A DNA stretch of 64,000 nucleotides from Sepiola atlantica (Eukaryota; Mollusca; Cephalopoda; Sepiida; Sepiolidae): the NCBI GenBank assembly GCA_963556195.1, contig OY744520.1, positions 146,996,929-147,060,928 of the forward strand, read 5' to 3'. Positions 11,689 to 21,806 of the stretch are shown one piece after another. Below the pieces are notes generated by a model. It ran no database searches. It saw only the letters and a program-made list of their open reading frames with translations, and was not told the origin of the DNA. The translations under genes and the position numbers were made by a program. Numbering within the stretch: the first letter of the stretch is position 1; each line of letters opens with the position of its first letter.

Positions 11689-11763
11689 GAGACTAGAGAA
11701 GAGATAATACGGAACGCGAAGGCGGAGATGAACATTATTCCGTATTATCTCTTCTCTAGTCTC
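11689..11763. repeat. Perfect 26-bp inverted repeat at the mariner 3' end
   Basis: The left arm 11689-11714 and right arm 11738-11763 are exact reverse complements, separated by 23 bp. The sequence codes for the mariner C-terminal region. On the minus strand the transposase reads up to ETREEIIRN, then the arms invert, and the plus strand reads EIIRNAKAEMNIIP, which is the continuation. A strand switch therefore occurred inside the gene. Confidence 0.9.
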
Positions 11764-12812
11764 AAAACGGGAACCTTTCAGCGGTGTCTTCAATTTTCGA
11801 AACAACCAGAAGTCGCAAGGAGACATGTCTGGAGAGTAGGGAGGTTGGCGAACGACTGGGATTACATGTTTGGCCAAGAAATGTTGGATCAATTTGGGAT
11901 GAATGTGCGGGGACGTTTTCATGATGCAGTTGCCAGGCTTTCGCCGTCCACATGTCTGGTCTTTTGCGCCGAACTGCGTCACGGAGACACCAGAGAACAT
12001 CTTGATAGTAATCCTTTGTCACTATTTGTCCTTCCGGTGCATATTCGTGATGCACAATTCCACGGATATCAAAGACAGTCAGCATCATCTTGTTTTGCTT
12101 CGCACCCGTCGCGCTATTTTTGGCCTTGGAGACTCGAGATGCTTCCATTGCAACGACTGTCCTTTTGTCTCTGAGTCGTACCTGTACACCCATGACTCAT
12201 GTCCAGTTATCACGGTGTTCAGAAACCCGGGATCAGTGTATGCGGTTTCCAGAAGGTCCTGTGCAATTTTAAAAAGGAGACCCTTTTGTTCGTGCGACAA
12301 CAACTTGGGCACAAATTTCGCAGCCACTCTGTACACGTTCAAATCATCACACAAAATTGCATGTGCAGAATCTTTACTCACTCCGACGGTTGAACGACGA
12401 TCTTCCATCACCAAATTTCGCACTCTCTAAACAACAGCTGCACTTCGAGAAGTTTGGGGCTTGCCAGAATGCTGGTCACTCTCCGCTGATGTGCGGCCAT
12501 TTTTGAATCGGTTGAATCACTCCTTAATTTGTGGTACACCCATCGCATCTTCCCCAAACACCTGCTGAATCTTGCGAATTGTTTTGCTTTGAGAATCACA
12601 AAGATTTTGACAAAATTTATTGCAGTACTTTTGCTCAACACGTTCAGTCATCTTGGGAGAATCGGTAATCCGACAAACACGTTGTGTAGCACCCTACTCA
12701 GCGACCGACAGGCAGCGACCAACGCATACACATGTAGAGTGGCGCCGCCCTATCGCCTCTATTTCACACGGAAACAGTAAAGATCAGATACTTTTAAGAC
12801 AGACCTCGTATT
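11740..12812 (-). pseudogene. Mariner transposase pseudogene
   Basis: Reading the minus strand from 12660: an N-terminal helix-turn-helix relic (NFVKIFVILKAKQ...), then RNLVMEDRRSTVGVS, VPKLLSHEQK, FLNTVITGHESWVYRYD, LQWKHLESPRPK, KNKMMLTVFDIRGIVHHEY-like blocks, WQLHHENVPAHSS and PPYSPDMSPCDFWLFRKLK. This is a near complete mariner-type (DD34D) transposase of about 340 residues, spread over at least three frames. The first catalytic Asp has become His (TGHE for TGDE), the second has become Glu (HHEN for HHDN), and only the third (SPDMSP) is kept. An inverted repeat TACGAGGTCTGTC...AAAAGTATC at 12786-12810 is the terminal repeat on the 5' side of the gene. The other end is lost in the hairpin at 11689. 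Inactive. Confidence 0.92.
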
Positions 12813-13215
12813 TTTGAAATACGGATGAGTAACATGGGCCTACTATTTAAAAAAAAATTTACTATTTAGGATGTGCGCCCATCTAAATTTGTGCCTGACC
12901 CCAAAGAACTTTTCAAATAAATTCTATGCAGAAGTTTAATATAGAAAGAAATTGCTCTTGATCAAATTTTCAGTTTTACTAAGTAATGCAATTTTAAAGG
13001 ACTGGTGCGCCCGCATGAGCGTCAATAATATATATGTGCTTGGTAAAATCTTAAACCATTGAACGCATCATTATGAATTATGGAATATGTATTCTAGGCT
13101 AAAGGGTGTGTGACATAGGCACATTTTTTAACTATACCCTTTAGGCTTGTGCCACTAACACCGTGCCATATTCTCTAAAAGAAAGAAAAACATTAAAATT
13201 TAAAGGTAACACATG
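12813..13215. repeat. Unnamed dispersed repeat X, copy 1
   Basis: It contains GATGAGTAACATGGGC, CCGCATGAGCGTCAATAATA, GTGACATAGGCACATTTTTT and ACATTAAAATTTAAA. The same ordered blocks occur at 26205-26560 and in part at 13785-14460 and 25455-25570. In both full copies it adjoins a mariner terminal repeat. It has no coding capacity; the family is unknown to me. Confidence 0.65.
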
Positions 13216-13249
13216 TATTGCTTTACCACTTCTGATATGGGTGTCCTAG

Positions 13250-13252
<3 letters not shown>

Positions 13253-13294
<42 letters not shown>
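13253..13294. repeat. TA microsatellite
   Basis: About 20 TA units. Confidence 0.95.
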
Positions 13295-13297
<3 letters not shown>

Positions 13298-13499
13298 ATA
13301 CAAGTATGGTTTGTATCTACATGGTAAAAATCGGGAGAATTTATACTGTGTTTATATAATAGTGCGCAATAATTAATACAGCTGTTTGTCTATAAAAAAA
13401 GTTTTATTTATATAAACATAGTATAGCTACACATTTCGGAACATGTTTTTAGTTGCAGCTATAATAAGCTTTACCTCTTCATTTTTAAAAAACACAATA

Positions 13500-13741
13500 A
13501 TAAAATCCTAAACAGCAACCTAAACCCTGAATCAAATAACAAAAAAACAACTAGAGTAAAGTCCTGTAACTGCATAAAGAAAAATGAATGCCCCTTGCAA
13601 CAACATTGTTTAATAACAAAAACTATTTACCAAGCAACAATCTCGACTAAGGAAAACACAGCTATAAAAAAAATACTACATAGGTATGGCAGGTAATACC
13701 TTCAAAGAAAGATACACTGGGCATAAATATATGTTTAAATA
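13500..13741 (+). mobile_element. Penelope-like element fragment with GIY-YIG endonuclease
   Basis: The frame reads SCNCIKKNECPLQQHCLITK, then TIYQATISTKENTAIKK. After a one-base shift near 13670 it reads KYYIGMAGNTFKERYTGHKY and then MFK and a stop. The CxC...CPL...C cluster followed by YYIGMAG and RYTGHK is the same arrangement as in the fragment at 6100-6323, so both are the same class of Penelope-like element. Again only the extreme C-terminal endonuclease survives and a TA microsatellite follows within 20 bp. Confidence 0.82.
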
Positions 13742-13749
13742 AAAAGCAT

Positions 13750-13784
<35 letters not shown>

Positions 13785-14460
13785 TAATCTCCTAAACCAA
13801 TGACGCATAAATATAAACTTTACAATATATGTTCTAGGTCACATGGTGAGAAACATAGGCACATTACATTTTTGGAAATTTTAACATTATGGGGGGCATA
13901 TACATAATTCTGTCATTATGTTTTCAAAAACTGATTATTACGAATTTAGGAATATATATATTCCCGGCAACATGGACACATTACTTTTATTGTAAACTTG
14001 ATCACTTACGGGTTGCATCGATCCAAAATCGCCCCTGTCCCAGAACGGGTATAAGCAATATATATAGCATTAGTTTTAAATGTTCATATTTGTTGGGGTG
14101 TATGGTACAGTTTCGGTGGCAATAATAAAGTTTACAAAATAAAAAATAAAAAAGATGCTTACGTTACTCACTCTATTGCCTAGAATACGTATTCCATGAT
14201 TCATAATTATAAGTTGAATAGTTAAGGTTATTACTGAGAACATATATATTATTGACGCCCCTCGATCCTTTTACAAATGTATTACTTAATATAACTCAAA
14301 ATCTGAAATAAATCAATTATTTTCCCTATTAAATCTTTTGTATCTAACTTATTTCAAATGTTTTTTGGTGGACGGGTACGAGTTAAGATCAACCAACACC
14401 ATAAAAGATAAAGTTAGAAAAAATAATGTGCCATGTTACTAACCGGGTTGCTGAGAATAT
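13785..14460. repeat. Dispersed repeat X, further diverged copies
   Basis: Blocks such as AATATATGTTCTAGGTCACAT, GAAACATAGGCACATTA and CCGGCAACATGGACACATTA repeat the signature of repeat X. The stretch from about 14150 to 14260 (CCTAGAATACGTATTCCATG) appears in the reverse orientation. Short TA runs lie at 13755-13781 and 14457-14476. No gene is seen. Confidence 0.5.
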
Positions 14461-14520
14461 ATATATATATATATATTCTAAAATTCATAATGATACGTTT
14501 ATTAGTTTAAAAGATAACAC

Positions 14521-14523
14521 TGT

Positions 14524-14614
<91 letters not shown>
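14521..14614. repeat. CA then TA microsatellite
   Basis: About 8 CA units followed by about 37 TA units. Confidence 0.96.
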
Positions 14615-14617
<3 letters not shown>

Positions 14618-14886
14618 CCTTCCTTTATATACGAGCACTGAAGATAACCACCCCCAAAAATAAATTCATAGAATAAAAGGAACATTTTATAAATATCTTG
14701 GTGGTATGCCGAAACAATTGTGTGCTCGTAAAAAAACAGACTTTTGTGAAATGGTGTGAAAATATTTTTCCTTACATTTGATATGGTTTAAATTAAAATA
14801 GTTGTATACCACAGATCTACCCTGACACTATTGAGCTATTCCAATTGCTTTATGTTAGAAAATTTATATTCTAAATATTAAAATTG

Positions 14887-14888
<2 letters not shown>

Positions 14889-14949
<61 letters not shown>
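14889..14949. repeat. TA microsatellite
   Basis: About 30 TA units. Confidence 0.96.
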
Positions 14950-14953
<4 letters not shown>

Positions 14954-15355
14954 TTATTTCACACTAATAAAAACATATAGCCGTAAGGGACGTAAGGGAT
15001 TACTATGATTATGATCCAGATTTATCATTGACATCCTAAGTGGTGAGCTATGCATCAATATATTTGACCACATTACATATGAATTTTTGCACATTGTTGC
15101 AGTCGGAGAAACACGGAGCAAGAGTGTGAATTCTATAGAAAAGCTGTCCAATGAAAGAAGCTATTTCGATAGATGGATTTTAGGCATCTTGGGATAACTA
15201 CAGAGAAGTGGTGGGATTTTGTTGCTAGTCGGGTTGGTCGGGCTATTTACGTTGGAAGTGTATACGTGCAGTAGGTTTGTCGAAGCACATTCAGTTGAAC
15301 TATATGTAAAACAAGCACATGGATGCTACATTGCGCCGGTGTTACTTGGGCTGGA

Positions 15356-15358
<3 letters not shown>
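14950..15358. other. Non-coding stretch, possible dispersed repeat
   Basis: Near 15090-15160 the sequence (GCACATTGTTGCAGTCGGAG, AAACACGGAGCAAGAGTG) resembles 59800-59850 (CTGCATGTTGGTACGGTTGG, GGAAACATGGAGCAGAGTGG), so it is probably an old dispersed repeat. No gene is recognised. Confidence 0.45.
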
Positions 15359-15401
<43 letters not shown>

Positions 15402-15406
<5 letters not shown>

Positions 15407-15783
15407 GGTGGGCCAAAATAAGGGTCCTATCTTTAAATTTGAATAACTTGAATTTGAATAACTTCCACAAAATAAAAGTTAAAATCACCAAACTTTATGT
15501 GTGTGTAGACTGACCCTTCCGAGATTTTTTGAAATAAACAAAACAAATTTTAGCCGAAAAACACTTCTTAAAACTTACAAAAACTAAAGTATTGTTTTTT
15601 ACACTGTTTTGAGTTTTTTAAGCAAAAATAATGTTTTCTAAATGAGGGTACGTTCCTTAGGGCTAATACGGCTCATGCTTGCTTCGGAAGGGGTCCTTTA
15701 CTTATTCTAAAAAAAAAAAAAAAAAAATCAATAAATAAAAAAGTTATGAATTTTTAAAAATAGGACCCTTATTTTTGCCCACC

Positions 15784-15788
<5 letters not shown>
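15402..15788. mobile_element. 387-bp TIR element (MITE) inside a TA microsatellite
   Basis: It begins TACAGGGTGGGCCAAAATAA followed by GGGTCCTAT. It ends with the near-exact reverse complement, ATAGGACCC then TTATTTTTGCCCACCCTGTA. The inverted repeats are about 27 bp with a single difference, and TA flanks both ends as expected of Tc1/mariner-type integration. TA runs continue outward on both sides (15359-15401 and 15789-15832), so it inserted into a TA microsatellite. The interior has no transposase. Non-autonomous. Confidence 0.85.
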
Positions 15789-15832
<44 letters not shown>

Positions 15833-15835
<3 letters not shown>

Positions 15836-16770
15836 TTTGCAGCAAAGCATATTTTCGGCATGTTTCGTGTTATAAAACCGCTAAGGAACTCTTTATTTCA
15901 ATAGCTTTCCATGCGTACTCACGAGTATTTATTTATTTATTCTTGCTGATGGAATAAAGAACATTAAAATTTAATGCATTTGTCGCAGTGCTTGCGGATA
16001 TTTCTCTATCGATCTTCAAGGAAATTTGTGATAATAAACTCATCAACTTCATCAATTAAAACTATATCTATTGTAATAGTTGTGTTTGTAATGTTTTTGT
16101 GAAATTAGTTGCAATTCTTTTAGCAGAATAATTTTGTATATGTTTTAGCAATTATATTTTTGTAGAATCTCTTTTTGAGAGTTCCTTTAATTTGATTTAG
16201 GTACGTTAGGTTCAGTGGTGTCATCAGCTGTGAAATGATTGGCCATTCCTCTAGATAGCGCCATTGTTTTGGATTCTAATGAAGCTGAAACTCTTGTCGT
16301 AAATGTTAGAAATGCAATGCCATAATGGGCATGTAAGTCTCTGAGAATATTGCTTGTTATTATCTTGCTGGACACTTAATCAGTTATTGCATATTGAATG
16401 CCTACTAGAAACCATCCTCGAGTGTCTTATGTCTCTCGGTGCAGGAGTTTGTCAGAAAAAACCTGGAATGAAGATAATTCACTTTACAAGTAAACACTGA
16501 CCAAATATTTAACATAACATAATATTCGAGGCCCAGTTGTCTTTGTAGGTATGACTTCTGATTCACAGTAGCCCCGTGTGTCTCAGTAGCAATGTGTCTT
16601 GTTTGGGGTTAATAAAAGTCTTTAAAAGATTCCAGTCTTTTTATCTGGCAAGACAAAGAAAATGTCACCATTAAGATAAACTGTAACATATTTAAGTGGT
16701 TAATTGTTCTACATTGCTTTACTAACTCAACGTTTGGGAGTTAAAGGAGAAGTTAAATCGAACACTAGGA
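15833..16770. other. Non-coding stretch, no gene recognised
   Basis: The 62-residue minus-strand frame at 16187-16375 has no known motif. At 16565-16615 the sequence CAGTAGCC...TGTCTTGTTTGGGGTTAA resembles the last 50 bases of the window (CAGTAGCC...GCCTTGTTTGGGGTCAA), so a shared dispersed repeat is likely. Confidence 0.5.
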
Positions 16771-17062
16771 TATCTATGTATCTCATATAGAAATCATATA
16801 TCTATGTATCTCATATAGAAATCATATATCTATGTATCTCATATAGAAATCATATATCTATGTATCTCATATAGAAATCATATATCTATGTATCTCATAT
16901 AGAAATCATGAAATCATATATCTATGTATCTCATATAGAAATCATGAAATCATATATCTATGTATCTCATATAGAAATCATATATCTATGTATCTCATAT
17001 AGAAATCATATATCTATGTATCTCATATAGAAATCATATATCTATGTATCTCATATAGAAAT
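16771..17062. repeat. 28-bp tandem array
   Basis: The unit TATCTATGTATCTCATATAG plus AAATCATA repeats about ten times with almost no divergence. Two units carry an extra 8 bp (an added GAAATCAT). The near identity indicates recent expansion. It is too uniform and spacer-free to be a CRISPR array. Confidence 0.95.
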
Positions 17063-17490
17063 TAAGTGCAAGCTTGATTTCTGAGATGTAACTAAATAAT
17101 TTTGTTTAAAACAAAACTAATTTGATGACACGCAAGACTTGAATTCCAAAATATGTATCTGAAGGGAATACTATTCACGCAGTAAAATGTAAAAAATATT
17201 TTTCGCATCATATTCTTTGTATATAACTCCATGTTTTTTCTTTGTTTGCGTCAATATTATCGAGGGCTCATAGCGTTCAGCTCAGGAAAAACGGCTGTTT
17301 TGCAAATCTAGAAGACTTTTTTCTCCTGATCTGAACGGTATGAAATCTCGTAAGATACTGAAACATCAATACTGAGCCTTCCCAACTTACCCTCTTTCTT
17401 TCTCTCTCGTTTTATTACCCGCACATACAACTTGTGTGTATATTTATATACCAGCTGAAGTACCCGTATCCGCCGGGTAATAGCTTATAA
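17063..17490. other. Non-coding stretch ending in a GCTGAAGTACCCG motif
   Basis: The string CCAGCTGAAGTACCCG followed by TATCCGCCGGGTAATAGCTT at 17451-17486 contains an inverted ACCCG/CGGGT pair and recalls a terminal motif common in dispersed elements of invertebrates. No gene is seen. Confidence 0.4.
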
Positions 17491-17493
17491 AAA

Positions 17494-17550
<57 letters not shown>
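17491..17550. repeat. ATCT tetranucleotide microsatellite
   Basis: About 15 units. Confidence 0.96.
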
Positions 17551-17551
<1 letters not shown>

Positions 17552-19700
17552 CTAAAATTGCGGATCTTGTTTTCTTACTTGTTTGTTTTTTTCGTTTGTA
17601 CACTAGATTACGTCATGGTTCAGTAACGACATCTATTACAATAGAGGTGGGAATAACCTTGCATAGTTGATGACGCCATTAAAGTAAGACGTCATCAATC
17701 CAACCAGCGAAAACGGTGAGAAGATATCATTTATTATGATTCCCCGGGTCACGGATCATCGACTAGACCAATCATCTCTTGCTAGGTTGATTGTTTGCAC
17801 ACTGAATCTATTAGATACGCGTAGGAACGAGTGAGGTGAGTAATGATGAGAGGTAGGAGAGAGGATGCATTAAACACGAAAGTCGAAAATGAAATGTCTA
17901 TATTTTTCAGATGAAGTAGAGTTCAAAGAAAGCAAATGTTAACGTTTTTAATAACAATAGGAATAATTTTAAAATATTGTAAATAATATTTTTGTAATAC
18001 AATTTATGTTCAATAAACTAACAATACATACAATTACTTTTAAAATATTGATTTACTTTAACAATTGTGTGAAAAATAAGTTAACTGGCGTACGTGTCAT
18101 GGGGTTGTCGGTGATCGGAGGAGGGCCGGGTGCTTTTGGCTTGCTATAGTCGAAACAAAGGAACGATTTAAAATCTGTTTTATACCTTCTACCGGAAGTG
18201 AGTAATTTGCATATCTGTCGATTACTGATTATTAAAGAGCATTTTCTTTCTTCTGGAGAGAGTCTGTTTTTGAAAGTTCTGGCGACAGTTAAATTTCGTG
18301 AGAGTTCCTTTGTTCACATTTGAAGAATTCTTGCGAGCGAGGTCAGAACCTCTTTTTTGTACTTTACTCATGACAAAGTTGGGGTCGCGATTTAGCAATA
18401 TTTCGCAACATTTTACACCCGACGCTTGTCTGATTAACAAACTAACCCTCGGCGTCGAAGAAATTTTCGACACAATCGCTTAAGGGCCTTAAATGTATAC
18501 ACTAACGCGCAATGTACTAACGTTGATTCAACGCATCATAAGTAATCGTCTAGCATATATTAAACAGGTGTCGTTAAAAATCACAGAAATATGAAATTTT
18601 CATGATCTTTCTTTGGTGTTCATTTTTCTTGCGTGAAAGCCGTTTTTTTTCTGGGTTCAGTTCATATAGAAAAAATCCCATGTTTTCTTCGCTAGCCCTT
18701 TCGATGCCCGTAGACCGTCTTCAGAGCATTTTTTTGCTTTTTACTTTAAATACATAATAGACGACCCGTGACTCGTTGGGAAACCGCTGGTACATTGTAC
18801 ATCAGATACATAGATATATAGTTAAAAGAAGGAAAGTTAAAGATAAGAGCGATTCAACAGTGTCAATGTTTTAAACAACTGTAAGAGTCCATAGACAAAA
18901 CACCCACTAATCGAGACGTTCTATTTTCGCAAAGTCATAGGATTTCAAAATATATTGTGATATCATAATATACATCTCTCTATCTTCTCTCGTCTTTCTT
19001 TCTCTAGCTGTTTTATAATTTTTCCTCTTTCTATTTTTCTTTTTTTGATTATTTACACCATTCCATTTCTTACACTGATTCTCTTAATATTTTCCTCTTA
19101 TTTACATCATTTGACTTTCTAGCATCGTATAAAACATTCAAAGAATGTCAGAATACACTGTGATTTCATACTAGACCTTTCGCCCCCTTCCCTTTTTATC
19201 ACCCACTCGCTTCTTTTCTCCTCTTCACTCATCTTGTCTCGCTTTCTTTTAATTATTTACACCATTCAATTCCTCTAACCATCTCTCTTATCATTCGTCT
19301 TTTATCACATTATTCATTTTTCCTCTCACCATCTAAAGAATCCATGTATTGATGAAACGTGCACTCTGAACAGATAGTAACAAGATAACAAACAACATTC
19401 TCACAGTTTTAGTAGGAGTCGAGACGTTTCATCTAGTGGGCGACGCTAGACCCTAGAGAAAACGTCATAAACATCTCTTCCCCTCCTATAGAGAACATCA
19501 TCATTTTCTAACATCATCCATTGTGCATGGTTATCACGTATCCCAGTTTAATGGATGGTGGAATCCACTAGTAACGTCATTCACTGTCCACGGTTATTCA
19601 TACCTTTTTTTTTTTAAAGGACTACGTCACAAAACGACGACATCATCCAGCATGCCCGGTGAGAACATAAGATAAAAAACAACGGCCAGAAAGTTTTAGT
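17551..19700. other. Non-coding stretch with pyrimidine-rich parts
   Basis: No gene is identified. Between 18940 and 19330 two loosely similar segments each run through pyrimidine-rich DNA and ATTATTTACACCATTC, about 230 bp apart. The 61- and 83-residue frames near 18222-18483 overlap each other on opposite strands and have no known motif. Confidence 0.5.
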
Positions 19701-19701
19701 C

Positions 19702-19743
<42 letters not shown>
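19701..19743. repeat. TA microsatellite
   Basis: About 21 TA units. Confidence 0.95.
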
Positions 19744-19745
<2 letters not shown>

Positions 19746-19808
19746 TTTGAAGTTGCTGTTAGTTCCGTTCCTGATTCATTTTTTCACACTGGAGCACAAC
19801 AATAACTC

Positions 19809-19916
19809 GAAAAATTTGATCAGAAAAAGAAACAAACAGGAACTTTCACTTCTATTAAATCGTTCGATTAAACAGAAGTGATAGTTCATGTTTGTTCCTT
19901 TTCTGATCCAATTTTT
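19809..19916. repeat. Fold-back repeat with about 50-bp arms
   Basis: The left arm (TTGATCAGAAAAAGAAACAA and on) at 19809-19858 is the imperfect reverse complement of 19867-19916 (ending TTGTTCCTTTTCTGATCCAA). The loop is only about 8 bp. It lies about 30 bp past the 3' end of the minus-strand U2-headed SINE. Confidence 0.85.
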
Positions 19917-19944
19917 ATGTATATATTCATCTAATTTATCTACC

Positions 19945-20282
19945 CCCACAAGGTAAGATGTGACACAAGGTCGGGTAAGTGGGATTAGAAAAGCCAGCGC
20001 CCGAGAGGTGAGCACTCTGGCCATTTTAAAAAATTGCCTGGGCAGCCCCGTCGGCATCTCCCGGTAGGGGCGCCTCAGGCAGTAAGCAATAAACTTACTC
20101 CTCCCCAAAGAGGGGAGGCAAAGCCTGGGAGGGTGGACCTCCTAGAACTGCACAAGACTGTCCAATAGATCGGCGTAAATCAAGCCCCGAAGGCCAAGAC
20201 AAGACAATACCAGTCTATGGGGTGTAGTATCCATCGGAACAGATACTACACTTTCATCTTAGCCAAAAGGCCAAAGATGATT
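19945..20282 (-). mobile_element. SINE with U2 snRNA-derived head, copy 1
   Basis: On the minus strand the element starts near 20280 with GGCCTTTTGGCTAAGAT, then GTGTAGTATCTGTTC. These are the 5' stem-loop and branch-site-recognition region of U2 snRNA, with about four differences over 42 nt. It departs from U2 at the Sm side (CGATGG instead of TTATCAG). About 240 nt of body follows, including GCCTGAGGCGCCCCTACCGG, GACGGGGCTGCCCAGGC, AGAGTGCTCACCTCT and GACCTTGTGTCACAT. The body matches copy 2 at 56368-56625 block for block. GACTGGTATTG in the body recalls the U2 3' stem-loop (GACCTGGTATTG). The head would supply snRNA-type promoter or RNA signals; the body resembles no host gene. Confidence 0.85.
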
Positions 20283-20292
20283 TTCTTATTCG

Positions 20293-20296
<4 letters not shown>

Positions 20297-20355
<59 letters not shown>
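20297..20355. repeat. TA microsatellite upstream of the SINE
   Basis: About 29 TA units. Confidence 0.96.
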
Positions 20356-20359
<4 letters not shown>

Positions 20360-20429
20360 TTCAAGAACGTTTCATCACATACAAATCTTTCATATATATA
20401 GTCATTTAGTTACATTTTTTATACATACA

Positions 20430-20434
20430 CACAA

Positions 20435-20524
<90 letters not shown>
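20430..20524. repeat. CA then TA microsatellite
   Basis: About 16 CA units run into about 30 TA units. Confidence 0.96.
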
Positions 20525-20527
<3 letters not shown>

Positions 20528-21705
20528 GTAGTAAATATAACATTAAAAATACAGACAAAATCAAAAATTAATTCATTAAATAATAGATAAGCAAGGTAAC
20601 ATACCAGTAGGAATAAGGACACAAACACATCATTAAAGCTGGATCAAGATATTTCAAGCATATTCTTCTGTATAAAATGTCGAGTTCTGTTTAATAAAAC
20701 CCATTTAATCAAATGAATATGGTCGAAATAATCGACCGAAATATTTTGGTTCAGCTTTAATGATGTGTTTGTGGCCTTATTGTTACTAACATGCTGACTT
20801 GCTTATCCATTATTCCATAAACTATTTTTTACATATATACTCGTATACACAACAAATTAAAAGAAAATATGTAGATATATAAGTAACAGAGAGACAAAAA
20901 GAGTGAGGACAAGGTAGAGAGAGAGGATTTATTTTCGATTGAAGGCAGTATTCCATAATGATCATGTTCAGCCGTTGTCTAACAACAATGTCTACCAGTT
21001 GTAACATCTCCGTCCAAAGAGTAAGGAGGTGGGCGCCGGTTCGCCCCAAATTACCATGTACGTTGTACATCCTTTTTAACACGTTTGTCGTCCCTTGTTC
21101 GTTTCCTTTCTTTCAGGACTCGCTTTCAAAACCCTTTTTTGTCTACCGTCTTCCTCTGACAACATCTCCCGCTTGCTTGCCCCACAAATCCCCCTCCACA
21201 CACACAATTTGCCGACTGCGAATACCCTCAAGATCTCCATCGCCCCCTAGTACCCCTGCTAACAAGGTCGGTGACATGCTGTCACATCAATCATGGCTTT
21301 GCGGCGTTCAGCACCCCTTTTAATTAAAACCATTTCGTACAAACATGCCTGGCCCTGCTTCATTAATCCTGTTGGGATACAATGTCGCCCGCCATCTATC
21401 CGCACCCAGAGGGGTTTGTTTTCCCACCAAAAGTCGAAATGACTCCGTTATTAAATTATCATTTTATTTTTTATTTTTCTGAATATAATTATTATAAAAC
21501 TTATTTCATAACTTTTCTTTCTTTTTCAATTTACATTTTAAAAATAAAACTCACTTTCACTGTTTAATTTATTCCTTTTTTCTTTCTAGTAGGGTCGGAA
21601 AGGATGTTAGAGAAAAAAGGCGGTAGGTGATTTCACAACCATTACTACACTATACAATACTCACTCTGCAGGAACACTTTCAGGTGAATATTTATTCTTC
21701 CTCCC
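20525..21705. other. Non-coding; GC-balanced segment at 20950-21430
   Basis: 20950-21430 is markedly less AT-rich than its surroundings and holds overlapping open frames on both strands (121 residues plus, 86 residues minus). Neither has a family motif I can name. It could be a conserved non-coding element, an exon or an old repeat. Confidence 0.35.
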
Positions 21706-21715
21706 TCTCTCTATA

Positions 21716-21801
<86 letters not shown>
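21706..21801. repeat. CT then TA microsatellite
   Basis: A short CT run followed by about 38 TA units. Confidence 0.96.

Positions 21802-21806
<5 letters not shown>

Noticed and set aside
11175..11690. 171-residue plus-strand frame
   Set aside because: The second half is TA/TG microsatellite translation; the first 90 residues have no known motif.
16771..17062. CRISPR-like array
   Set aside because: The 28-bp units are contiguous with no unique spacers, and the DNA is eukaryotic.
20822..21323. Exon candidate in the GC-balanced segment
   Set aside because: Both strands are open over the same DNA, neither frame shows a family motif, and splice sites could not be judged. Left unassigned.
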